From Marasmius tenuissimus (taxonomy: Eukaryota > Basidiomycota > Agaricomycetes > Agaricales > Marasmiaceae), in NCBI GenBank assembly GCA_029532415.1, contig JAQOTA010000020.1, forward strand, positions 558,001-622,000: DNA of 64,000 nucleotides, written 5' to 3'. Position 1 is the first letter of the stretch. Every line of letters starts with the position of its first letter. This document shows, piece after piece, positions 45,094 to 56,655 of this stretch. The translations under genes and the position numbers were made by a program. The notes beneath the pieces are model-generated. The model was not told where the DNA came from. It was given only the letters and a program-made list of their open reading frames with translations, and ran no database searches.

Positions 45094-46774
45094 TCAGTGC
45101 ACCATTTCACTTGGTACCTCGTTGCTCAGCTCCATTGCCCATTTCCCTCCCTGGAGTTGTCTTAACCTCTCGATCCTATCTCGAAGCTTCGCAACATCCG
45201 TAGGATCGCCCCCAGCCGCTCGCATCCTTAATATTTCCCGTTGTAGCTCGAAGATCTTACCCTCGATTTCCATCTGCCTATCTGTCCGAGCTCCAGCTCC
45301 ATAGACACCACCTTTAGCATTGTTGGAAACCTCGGATAACCCTCCGGCAATTGTTGAAGTAATATCGCTCTCATACTCCGTTATTGTGTATGCATACGCT
45401 GTACTGAGGGGCAGATCCGTAGTGAGAGAGTCAGTCAAGCTCATCCCATCGGTATCCTTCTCATGTATTGAATGAGCGGCGAAGACGGAGGTCGGCAACC
45501 ACTCCCGATCTGAGTCCCAGCGACCTGGTAGGCTTTTTTCTCCCGTTTCACTCTGATCGTCCGACCGATGGACCATTTTGTCTTTGAAGAAGGTAATTGG
45601 TCTCCCTGCTGGTTTCCACAATATATTGTGGTGGTTCTTGTTTCGACGGCGGCAGCAGATGATGGCGAGTATAATTGAGATAAGGAGAATTAAAACCCCT
45701 AATACCGCACCGAGAATTGTGCCGATGTTCGATTGTCGAGTCTGGGGGGATGCTCCACTTGTAGATGTAGGAACGGGCTCACTGGATGGGCCTGGGAGTT
45801 GACTCTGCTGGTGTGATTTCCTTATATCAGGAGAGTCACTATAACCCCCCGATTGGTCTATCTGAGACCCTGATCTAGTGGTTGACTGGCTCTGACTATC
45901 GGGAAGGGGGTGAGTAAACGGTGGTCCAAGGGTGCAATGCAGTCCACTCACGTTCCCGCACCCATAACATGCCCACCAATTGGACTAGTACTACTGCCAG
46001 ATGACGTAGATGCGGTTACTGACGTCGTGACAGTGTTTGCCGTGGAGTCCTGAGATCTGGGTATACATCAGCAATTAGAAAAATCGGAGGTGATTGTGAG
46101 CATACGCAGGTTTTGAGGGGCCAAGTGAGGTGCGTTGTGCTGTAGGATGAACAAGGGAGCTAGTTTTTCCAGTACGGGTGTTGGGGTCTTCTGGTTGAGT
46201 TTTTGGACCAGAAATGTCACCGATGCTTATCGGGGGCGAGTGTGTATAGAATGGATTGCTAGTTAGGCGAATAGTCCTCCTTGAGTACCAGTCTATCTCC
46301 GTCGAAATAGGACTTGGATTTGTTGACTTACGGCATTTGGCCTGGAGCCAAAAAAATGGCCACATTTGTAGATGATATTTCATATGCACCCACGGTGAGA
46401 GTTTTCCTGATCTTTGAGGTGAGTAGAATGTCAAGCTGAAGCATCGTGCCATACCATTTATCGTTGGAAATCGTGGCCTTCATCGTGGCCGTCTGCTGCG
46501 TGGATACCTCCGCCCATCCAAAGATGAGAACTTTCTCGGGTGTTTGTGGAGTGGGGACAGCAGCAATAGCAAACTTGGTAGGATCTCCCGCTTTATGCGT
46601 CCATGTAACTGTGACTTCCTCGTTGAATTTCGCTTGCGCCGGTACCTCAATATCGAAGCCGGCGGAACGTTCAAAGAGAATGTGAAGGATGCTACGAATG
46701 AAAAATCAGAGAGGTAACACCGTAATGTGCCTCGTAAACATAACTCACAAAAGGAGCGGACGACGAGGTCTCAT
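45094..46774 (-). CDS. Single-pass membrane protein P5 (long-tail type)
   Basis: The first exon is 26 nt (46774-46749, MRPRRPLL). It continues FILHILFERSAGFDIEVPAQ and the domain motif VTVTWTHKAGDPTKFAIAAV, then a cysteine-free beta-type region. A Ser/Thr/Pro/Gln stalk (SQSQSTTRSGSQIDQSGGYS) leads to the membrane helix IGTILGAVLGVLILLISIIL and CCRRRNK. The 180-residue tail carries KPAGRPITFFKDKM, LPLSTAYAYTITEYESD, RQMEIEGKIFELQREILRM and KLRDRIERLRQLQ, ending EVPSEMVH. The tail end is strongly helical and charged, likely a coiled coil that could recruit a cytosolic partner. It is the intact counterpart of P4. Function unknown. Confidence 0.75.
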
Positions 46775-47589
46775 ATTGAAAACCGTCAAGTTAAAGGGCC
46801 CCGAAGTGTGTTGTATAGACTCGGGCACAGAAGATAAATGAGGGTATGAAGAAAGGAGTATTTTTCTTGATCACCAAGCGTCCTCAAGGATGTCGCGAAT
46901 TTTCGCGGCATCAGAATTTGTTGGATACGTGATGAATACTGATTCGTGATGCACAGTTCACGCCTCACTTAGGTACAATATCGTCCTCCGCAGGGTTCGC
47001 ATAACCATCAGCGAGACATTGGAAGCCAGAGGACAAACAAGATGGCAAGAGTTGGTGCTCACTTTCGTAGCATTGGCCTACAACATGACCCCAACGCGTC
47101 CGCCGTCGAGGGTATGAATGAAGAGACAATCATTACCACGGAGTTAAGAGCAACCGAGTCGTGAGATAATCTGAGGCACATCTCGAATGAGATGATGTCT
47201 CTGATCGAGTTGTTGGGAGACTCGCCTAGACCCAAGCCGGTGGGAGGACTGTTGCCTACCGCCTGGTCTCTCATTATTCGCATTTACGGCGAGGAAGGAC
47301 AACTGCAGTGTCCATGGTAGCATGAGGGTCTTGAATAGCTGGCGGGCAGACTGCCAGATTCCAGAATCAAGAGGTGATTTTGGTAGTCATGGGAAACATC
47401 TTATCGAACCGACCAGAAATTTACTCGGAATTTGCCGAACCCAAAGCACGATTGAAACACCATCATACATCAGTGTGACTTCATTCTCAGACATATGTAC
47501 TAGGTAATCTTGGAACATTTGATCTTTACAGCCTTCGACGCTGCCAGATCTGACGATCCCCCATCCCGTCACGAGGCATACCCGGGCTT
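46775..47589. other. Upstream region of P5 with partial duplicated flank
   Basis: Block 47140-47240 resembles the distal flanks of P3 and P4 (AGAGCAACCGA, TGGGAGACTCG). The rest is unique and shows no gene. Confidence 0.45.
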
Positions 47590-48765
47590 TCACTGGCTGC
47601 TATAGTCTGGCAGTGCTTCCTGAGACCCATCAGCCATCATACGAAGCTCGGCGAGATCCCGAGCTATCATATTGACTCTCAAGCTCAAGTGCAAATCGAC
47701 ACTTGAGCTTGTTTGGCCCAGCTCTCGACGTCCAGTTAGGTTCAGCGGGCCCACATGTACAATCGAACCAGGTTCGTCAAGATCTTTCTCCACTATGTCG
47801 GGGGCTGAATAAGGAAATGGGCTGAGGCGAGTTACAGCTTTTTGCATGCGTTTTCGTCGCCAATACCACCAGCCGAGCACAAGGAAAAGGATTAGAACAG
47901 AGCCTGTCACTGATCCCGCGATAATTCCCGCACCGGGTTTACCCTATAATAAAAACAGAGGATGGTTAGTCCAGTGGCTGAAGTGATATTGAGTTTCGGA
48001 ACACACGGAATTTGAACTGCTTTGGGGATCAATAGTCTGACTGGGTATCGCGGGCTCGGAGTTAACATACGAGCTCGATATTATTGAGCTTCTCTCGGTT
48101 GAACTGTCAAAAGTTGACGTGGTTCTCGTATCCTGCGATAATGTCGCGTCCGGACCTTCGGGTCCAACAAGGTTGTTAGTGCCCCTACCAATGGTTACTG
48201 AAGTTGGATAGACGTAGAACGAGGTCCTGGTGAGCCACAAGCCGCCTAGCTATAAGTATTTAATGAGAGGGAAACTTGGGACGTTGACGCACGGCGTGGC
48301 ATTGGTTGAAGCAATTCCATCCATCCAATCTTGCACGGATCCCCTTCCAATATCATACGCAGCCAATGTAATAGTTTTCCTGACGAAAGAATTGAAACAA
48401 ATGAGAGAAAAAAAGACTCGAAACGTACTCGATGTCTTTGAACTTCAGTTCTACCCGACCTTCTAGAGCAGTGTTCGCCTCTGCCGTCCCATAGTAACAG
48501 TCCTGCATACGAGCGCATGGCAGCGGAGCCTCCAGGATTGCAAACCTTGTCATATCGCTATATTGACGCGTCCAAGCAACTTCGATGCTCTGGTTAGGCT
48601 CCACATGTGGCGGGAGCCCCATGAGCGAGAAGCTATCGGAGCCAACCGCGAAAAAAAGGAATGTGGTTCTGGACAAAAGGAAAAAGAGTAGGCATTGTTC
48701 CAGTGTGGTCCCTCGTTTGAGCAAAGGCATTGGACTCACAAAAAGAGTGGAATGTGAAAATTCAT
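47590..48765 (-). CDS. Single-pass membrane protein P6 (short-tail type)
   Basis: I chose ATG 48765 because it gives the family's 26-nt first exon (48765-48740). Spliced, it yields a good signal peptide, MNFHIPLFLTTFLFFAVGSD. An upstream ATG at 48838 lies in another phase. The domain follows with VEPNQSIEVAWTRQYSDMTR and FAILEAPLPCARMQDCYYGT. The stalk is Ser/Thr-rich (48240-47950). The membrane helix and stop-transfer are TGSVLILFLVLGWWYWRRKR. The tail has LSPFPYSAPDIVEKDLDEPG, LRVNMIARDLAELRMM and LPDYSSQ at the stop. It is the most divergent copy in the array and lacks a UstYa partner. Probably a surface-exposed type I protein; ligand unknown. Confidence 0.75.
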
Positions 48766-48849
48766 GGTGTGTGTCGAAGCTCAAAGAGGAAGATGTACAA
48801 GGCACGACAGCGACAAGGACTATTAAAGTGTCAACCATTTTCTGACAAC

Positions 48850-51800
48850 CCTGAATTAGTACCCGTACGGCGCCACTGACTTTGGCATGCGGATTATCTT
48901 CTATAGAGCGATTGAATTGTTTTGGATTATAATTGCTGGCCTGGTTGCCGAACCTTTAGGTTTGGCCTCTTACATGACTGTGCAGGTTTTTGAACCTTCT
49001 CCCACGTTCCCGATTTGGAAGAGCTTGCACCGCACCGGGATATCCGGCAGTTTGTAAGCATACGCGTGTCCTTTTACCTTTCTCCCTCCACATCCTGGTT
49101 CTCGCTTTCCTCCATGTCGACTATTAACTATGCGTCTCCTGAAGGCACCCTACTAGATTTTACCGTGGTCAACTCAGGTGCTTACTCTGCAGATTTTACT
49201 GGCTTAGGGACAACAGGCGGGTCGCCAGAGAATCAAGAAATCTCGTCGGTGCGTAGTAGTGTTTTGTTCGGCCTCATCTGACCTATAAATTGCCCTTCTA
49301 GTTTCATTCTGAGACTCTTCCTCCCGTCGCGTATCCTCTTCCAGACCTTGTAAACTCTCTTCATAATGAACATGAACATGGAAATGAGAATGAACCTGAT
49401 ATTCAAATGCACGATGTTGACGGTTCCGGCCCATATATCTGCCCTTCACAGTCCTCTTCAATGGCATCGGCCTCTTCTCGCATGCTCTACTGCCCCGCTG
49501 ACTTTGTTCTCGTGACCAATGAACAAAAAACCTCGATTGTGCACATTCTTTCGCAGAAGAAATCATTTGTCCTGAATGACCTCCGTAAGCTGGCGACATT
49601 ACACTTTGGCGTCTCAGCAAAACATACTCATGGTGGTAAACGGAAGACTGCAAGGGAGCTACGCGCTGAGTTTGCCTCTCATACATGTACCACCCCTTGC
49701 CTACTTAAAAGAGATCACGGTGGAGTCACTATGCCTACTCTGAGTGAAGCTGACTTTATTAGTGCCGCAAACACCTTGAAGTTGAAAACCCAAGCTACCG
49801 TTCAGAATCACTCTCGAAAGCGCGCTTCCTGTGACAGTGCCGTTCCTGCCGGTGTTCAGCCAAAAAGGCGTCGTGTCGACTCTTCAGTTAATGACGGTGA
49901 TGATGCCCAAATGGGCGACGTCTCGACAATAGACAACTGTGATTCTTGGCTTGATGTACTGAGTAACAATGACAAGCTGTCGATACTTCGTGAGTATCAG
50001 GATGCGACTAGTAATAATGCTCTAAAGCAATCCGAGTGTTCCTTCTGCGGTGTCCTGAACTCAACCCGTGATATGTTCTTCATTCCTACCTCCCAACTGG
50101 ATATCTCGCACCTAGATTTGGCGGTCAAAGAGCTTCGTGAGGCTTCCTCTCAACCTGCAATCCAACCGTTCAGATCATCAACAGTAAAAAATGGCAAGTA
50201 TTGTCTTTCCCATCTCTGTAAACGCGAGGTTCACTATCATCGTTTCACAGGCATTCCAGTGCGAAGCTATGCAAATGGACTGTGGACTGGTGATCTTCCT
50301 GAACCGCTGCAGGGTCTAACCTTTCTGGAGGAACAGTGTATTGCAAAAGCACGTACAACGAAGTGCATGTTCAAACTTGAGATGGGCCCGACAGGGCAAT
50401 TTGCTTCGCGCGGCAATGCTTGCATCTTCCCGCAGGACCCGACACCCCTCACGACGTCTCTTCCGCCGCCACTCTCTGAGCTTCATGATGAAATATGTGT
50501 CGTCTTTGTTGGCTCTCCGAATGCAGAGGTGACTGAGGAGATTCTCAAGCGTACGCCTCTCCTAGTCCGTCGTGCTCGCATCATCAACGCCTTAAACTGG
50601 TTGAGGGAGAATAATCCACTCTATTCAAACCTGGACATGGACACTGTGGTTCAAAATGCTTCCGAATATCCGGAACACGGTATTCCAATCCCCATTCAAG
50701 ACGTGATATACACAAACTCAAGCACGGCAGAGGGATCTTCCTACACGCATCACGCAAATGATGAGGCCTTCTCAGATACAGTTACTCCTCGAAGTATCCC
50801 CTCCTCAACCGTTGTTGACTCGGACTGTATGACCTCGACTTATCAAGAACGAAAGCTACGAGCTCTTCAGGCTTTGAAAGGGGGTGCTACATTTACAAAA
50901 TACCCTTCTGGCTCACAACCAATGTCGACAAAAAACAGCCCGGAAACGTATGGGCACCTCTGGCCGACCCTATTTCCTTATGGCGTTGGTATGATGGAAA
51001 ATGATAACGTGCGTTCCAATGACTCCTATGGGTTCCGCGATGTTGATACGAAGACTCATTCAAGCCACCTACTTCAATGTGGCTCGGACAGACGCTTTCA
51101 GCCCATCTGTCTTTTATGTTTGTGGTTAACAACATTTTGATGAGGCGCCAGACGTCATTCAATGCCCGCCTTTCGGTCAACCGTTCCTGGTTTCCTCGTG
51201 TCGACAAGCTATTCAATATGATTTCAGAATCAACCATTCGTGAATATACAGAGAAACTCAAGAAAAATCCTTTCGCCCGTCCTGATACTGAAGGCGAGAA
51301 GGCGGCTTGTAAACTCATGAATTATGTAAATTACGTCGCAGAGCATATTCCAGGCTCAGTTACCGAGATACGCAATATGCGCGAAGAGATGTTTTCGATT
51401 GTCAATACTAATGGATTACCCCATGTGTTTTTAACTCTCAATCCCACCGATACAAATAGTCCCATTGCTCAGGTGCTTGCAGGGCGCGACATTAATCTGG
51501 ATAAGTTCTTCCATGACCTCAACCCGGGGGCTGAGAATCTGGAACGGTCCACATTTGCTTCTCAAAATCCCGTCGCCGGTGCCCAATTTTTTCACACTTC
51601 TGTCACGAACATGCTTGAGATATTGCTAGGCACTGGTCGAAAGAACCGCAAAGGTGTTTTCGGTGAGGTTGAAGTATATTACGGAGTAGTTGAAGCCCAA
51701 GGCCGCGGACGTCTCCATATCCACCTACTTATCTGGTTGAAAGGGGGACTCTCCCCGCTCGAGCTAAAAAAACGCTGCGAAACTGACCCGACTTTCAAAT

Positions 51801-54800
51801 CCAAGCTCACTCAGTGGTATGACGATGTTTTCTCTCGGAATATGCCTGAGGATACTGAACCTTATGACCGTAATAACCACTCGTATCTGAGGCAGCCTGT
51901 CATGAGCCGCTCGATTGACCCTGATCATCCTAATTTCTGGGACACCTTCAATCAAGATTTGCGTAATGTTCTCGAGAACACTGCTATGGTTCATACCCAC
52001 GGATCTACATGTTTTAAGCACTTGCCTGTTAATGTTCGTGCTTTGCGTGATGATGATAAGGACTGTCGGTTTCAATTGCCACGTGAAGTAGTTGAAAAGA
52101 CTCACTTTGATGAGGAAGGTAACGTTGTTCTCCGATGTAACAATGGATTGGTGAATGGTCATAACCCTACGATAATGGTAGCTGAGCGATGTAACATGGA
52201 TGCAAAGCCTATCGGGTGTGGTACTACTGCAATGGCCATGTTTCGGTACATGGGGAATTACACCATTAAATCCTCGATGGACACCGCGTTCATATTTTCC
52301 GCCCTTTGTGCCTCTATCAAGATACTCAACAACCGGCCACCTTTGAATATTGACAATGAAATGGACCGCTCGGAACGCAGTCGCCAATTGATGGTGAAGA
52401 CGGTCAACAAATTGATTGGAAAGCGGGAATTTTCGAGCCAACAGATTGCATGCAAACTACTCAATAATCCGAGCCATTATACAAATCGCACATATCCGGT
52501 ATTCTATTGGTCAGGAATGCTTCGTGAATTAGCACGGGAAGCTTTTGAGACTGAGGACCGGGACCACGTTGATTTCACTGAACCGATAGAAAGGATAGAC
52601 GACACAGAATTACCGGCACGACAGGCTCTGGATCCAATGGAAGATGACATACTTGTGTTTCTTACTCCCAAGAACCTGAGTCAATCAAGTTCGCCAGATT
52701 CTACGCTCGGTGAGAGATCAAATTTGAAGAGGAACATGTTATTCAATGATATTTTCTACCGGCCGTCCGAGCTTGTGGGATCCTGCGCTTGGGACATCAT
52801 GACATCATTCTCTAAGGAGAAACTTCCGCGTTCAAAAACCCAAGTAAAGACATTCCTACGCTTCCATCCCAGTCATCCTGATTATGCGACTCATTGCCTT
52901 AAGAAGCTAACTTTGAATGAACCTCCTCGGGTGCCTGTTCTCAAGGGTTATCCAATCCCGAGAAGAGGAGATCCAGAACAGAGCGTGCGATACGCTGTTA
53001 CAATGTTAGCACTCTTTAAGCCTTGGTCCAACATCGAACAGTCTGTCCTTAAGCTTCCGAATACTGACTGGGAGACTGCATTTGGCGAATGGAGATTAAC
53101 CTGTAGTGCTCAGTATGACGCTATTATGACAAATATGCAACTATTGCACGAGAGTCGGGATGCTCAGAAGGACTTTTCAGCGCAGCGTTGTAAACGGCAG
53201 ATGGAGATTTGTGCACAGTTTGGCTTAGGCCCTACTAATAGGGGGGAGAATGATGACGTGGATGAATATGATCCCGTCTGGGAGGAAGCCATGCAGTTGA
53301 ATGTTGATGGAGGTGATGACTGTGCTGAACAGAACGGGAATTATGAGCTGACCCTATCACCCGACGTTGCTGATATTATTGAGTCAACTCGTAGGCACGG
53401 TTTCTACAGCAGTGGAGATGGACTGTTGACCGAGTCGGCCCGACTGGCTGGTATGACGAAGGTTGCATCGGATGATGATCTTTTGGAGGCAGATGAAGCA
53501 ATGAAGAGGATTCTTGCTGAACGGGCCACCCTAATCAAACATCGGACATCTGGATCCTCGGTCCCCCAAACTGACTTCGTACCATATAATGGTACAACAC
53601 ACTGGGTTTCGAATAGTAGTGTGATACCCCTTCCATTTTCAACAAATATGAATCGTGAGATTGAACTTGTTCGTGAACGTCTCCGTCGGCTTCATCCTGA
53701 TCCCGGCGAGCAACCTTGGAATGATCTTGAGGACTGGCAATTTCTAGCAATAGCACTTATTGACAAATATGACCTCAACGAGCGCCAGCGGCTTGCATTT
53801 CTGCTACTTGTCAATGCTATCGGCCATCAGAAAGATGAGCCGGGTATGGTTGAGCCATTCCGGATGCTTGTTACCGGGCCAGGTGGTACGGGAAAATCGC
53901 AAATTTTCAAGGCTTGGTCTGAATTCCACCGTGAACTTAACATCGCCAAGGACTTCCGACTTACCGCGCCGACGGGAGTTGTAGCTAGCGATATTGGAGG
54001 GTCTACCATTCACTCTGAAGCTGCATTGAGAGTTAAATGGGAAAACATGAAAGCTGATACCCGTGGCGGTCAGAAAATTCGCGGTGATCTTGAGCAACGT
54101 CTCGGGTTACTGAAGACACTTGTTGTAGATGAAATTTATTTCATGGAGCCTACTGACATCAGTCTTCTGAATGAATATTGCTGCCTTGCTCGTGGTAATG
54201 TTGACAAGCCACTTGGGGGTTTGAATATAGTAACAAGTGGCGATTCCGCGCAGCTACCTCCGCCCGGCGCTCCCTCTCTTTTTGATCGAGAACTTGTGCG
54301 ATGCTACGAGTCTGAGAATCTCAACGCCTTGAATGAAAGGACTCAGTTTAAAGTCAAGGGGATTCAGGCATGGCACCAAATAGACCATGTCGTAGAATTG
54401 ACTGAGATCATGAGACAGAAAGGGGATCATACACTCATTGAGTTGCTTCAGAGACTAAGAACTGGCTCATGTACGGAGAATGACAAAATGTTGCTGGATA
54501 AGTACGTTCTCAGCAATGATAACTGTTCCGATGAGACAAAATCACTCACTGATATCCGACGCTGGCTTCAAAACCCCAAAACCGCCTGCCCATTGATCAC
54601 ATATACAAACTCCGCTCGTGATGCACACAATTTGGAATGTGCGAAAGCTTTTGCCAGTGCAACAGGCCAAGAGTTTCACCTTTACTTTGCTCTTGATGTG
54701 CGCGGATCTCGGAGACAGAAACAGGAACTCAAGGGGATGGCGGCAGAATCAGCATGGAGCGTCCCAGTCAAAAAAGCGAAAGACCTCGGAGGAAAACTGC

Positions 54801-55830
54801 CATTAGTTCCAGGGATGCCAGTTTTTGGCGCGGAAAATATTGCACCTGAGTTAGGGATATCAAAGGGTAGTCTTGGAACCCTGGTATCTGTCTGTTATCA
54901 GGAACGGGAGGGACGTCGATATGCAGTATCCGCAACCGTAGATTTTGACGCATATAATGGACCCGATAATGAGCACCCTCACCGTGTTGTCCTGAAGCCT
55001 GTAACACAATCCTTTCAATTCAAACTTCCCAATTCTGAACGCGTGTACACCGCATCCAGAAATCAAATCCCTCTAGTTCCAGCATTTGCATGCACCTCTC
55101 ACAATGCCCAGGGGAGGTCTCTTGATGTTGTTTGTGTTGATCTTGCGAGCTGCCGGTCTATACAAAGTGCATATGTTATGTTGTCCTGTGTCTGGTCCCT
55201 GAAAGGCTTGTGTATTTTGCGACCCTTCAGCCTCAGTCGTATCAAAAACCATATATCGGAGCAGCTTCAGAAAGAACTGAAGAGGACAGAAGAACTGAGC
55301 AAGAGAACATTTCAAGCTGCACAAAAAGAACTCGCATGGTATTACCAACAATACCCTTCACAAGCAGGGTCGCACGCTGCCTTGTATACCGGCTAGTTTA
55401 GCTTTAGTTAGGGTTGGTTTAGTGGTTAGGCTAGTCAATTACTCATCTGCTGCGAACCCGGACCTCTATTCCCAATCATTAAGACAACAAGTATGAGAAT
55501 GGTCTCAAAATTCACCAAGAAAAGGCCGGTATGGGATATGCTGATGAGAACGTGAAGCAAAACCTGGACTAAACAGAGTCAAACAACGCGTCGAAACTCT
55601 GCCTCTCATACAATGCAGTTTCAATTTGCCTACCCTCATTTTCACCCAGACTCACTTAATTCCCTGTCCTCACACAGACAAGAAATGTAACGTTATCATC
55701 GAAAAGCATCTGGGTTGCGGAGTTCAAAAGTGGTTGGGGTCAGGGAGGGACAATATCCCTGGTGCGCTCCTGAGCTCAATTTCTAGCCGAACGAGCTAAA
55801 ACTCCCCAGATTATCATCTATCTCCTTCTT
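48850..55830 (+). mobile_element. Helitron (termini not resolved)
   Basis: The span is approximate. The coding part runs 49114-55396 and encodes Rep plus helicase. A hairpin GCCGAACC-TTTA-GGTTTGGC near 48947-48966 and another, CAGGGA...TCCCTG near 55740-55762, upstream of a CTAG at about 55783-55786, are candidate terminal structures. I could not confirm a TC start, CTRR end and A/T insertion site. It inserted or was captured next to P6. Confidence 0.75.
49114..55396 (+). pseudogene. Helitron Rep/helicase gene with one frameshift
   Basis: Exon 1 (49114-49248) and exon 2 from 49302 join in phase. The N-terminal part carries a Cys pair (CSFCG) and the DUF6570-like block ANGLWTGDLPEPLQGLTFLE. 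Near 51100 the frame changes by one base after DRRFQ and reopens as AHLSFMFVVNN, with the two frames overlapping at 51077-51140. The second part has the Helitron Rep motifs GRLHIHLLIWL (HUH) near 51720 and RYMGNYTIKS (two catalytic tyrosines, Y-x3-Y) near 52250. It then has a Pif1-type helicase: GPGGTGKSQ (Walker A), VVDEIYF (Walker B), TSGDSAQLPP and SHNAQGRSLD, to the stop at 55396. The protein would be about 2050 aa, normal for fungal Helitrons. One base separates it from an intact gene. Confidence 0.9.
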
Positions 55831-55883
55831 TGTCAGGGATAATAGAGGGATTTCACTATAAAGAGGGTAACCAAATCCTATCC

Positions 55884-56466
55884 ATGGCCAGCACACAGCA
55901 CTCTCATCTCTACTTCTTTCAGCTCGACCGCAGCAACATGAGTTCCACCACTCTCTCATCAAATCCCGAACAGGATGAACGCCTCCTCACTTCTATCGAA
56001 GCTGAGGCTATTCTCAAAACCATGTCAGACGAGCTTGTGACTAGCGTCGCCAACCAGCTTACCGGAATGTACATGGATGACGGCGACACGGTAAATGAAC
56101 AGGTCGCCTCCGCTATTGCAAGATCAGCCATTGTTACTGCATCAGATGGCTGCTTCTACCTCGAGATCCAGTATGTTCATTATCACATGTTTATGAAACA
56201 TTTTTATTCATTCATCCCGATAAGATAATCTCTTCCGATGTTAGGAGGATAAGGTAATGGTAGGATCTTTGAAGTATTGTGTTCTGTCCCGTGAACAGAC
56301 GACTGTGCTTAATCCTAGTTTGTGGGTCTTGCCGGAGGCCTGGCCTTACCCACCCGTAACACTTATGGGAATGACTGTGTCCGAGTATGTCTCGATGGTA
56401 GCTGTAGTTCCCAACCGAGCACACGCTCCATGGACGGATACCGGCGAGACTTGCAAGCACAGTTGA
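55884..56466 (+). CDS. Small unrecognised gene (tentative)
   Basis: A TATA-like CACTATAAAGAGG at 55852-55864 precedes an open frame. From ATG 55938 it encodes MSSTTLSSNPEQDERLLTSI, then an acidic helical stretch to YLEIQ, where a GTATGT donor occurs at about 56172. One possible acceptor near 56319 would continue with LAGGLALPTRNTYGNDCVRV, a Cys-bearing segment, but phase and acceptor are uncertain. I do not recognise the product. It may be passenger sequence of the Helitron or a neighbour of the retroelement. Confidence 0.3.
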
Positions 56467-56655
56467 AGGAGGATCTGTCCTCCCCCTGGAAGCGGGTGGG
56501 AGGGTCCCATGTTATGGCGAAATGCGACACAGCCACGGCGAAAAGCGACATAGCCACATTATGCGACAAGGAGGACTCTGAGTACAAAATGCTTTGGTTG
56601 TGAGACGTAAAGTACAGTACGTGTATAAGTAACAGTATCATGCAAATAGTACAAT

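Noticed and set aside
48836..48838. Upstream ATG of P6 giving a different hydrophobic N-terminus
   Set aside because: It lies out of phase with the spliced domain. ATG 48765 reproduces the 26-nt first exon found in four paralogs and gives a better signal peptide.
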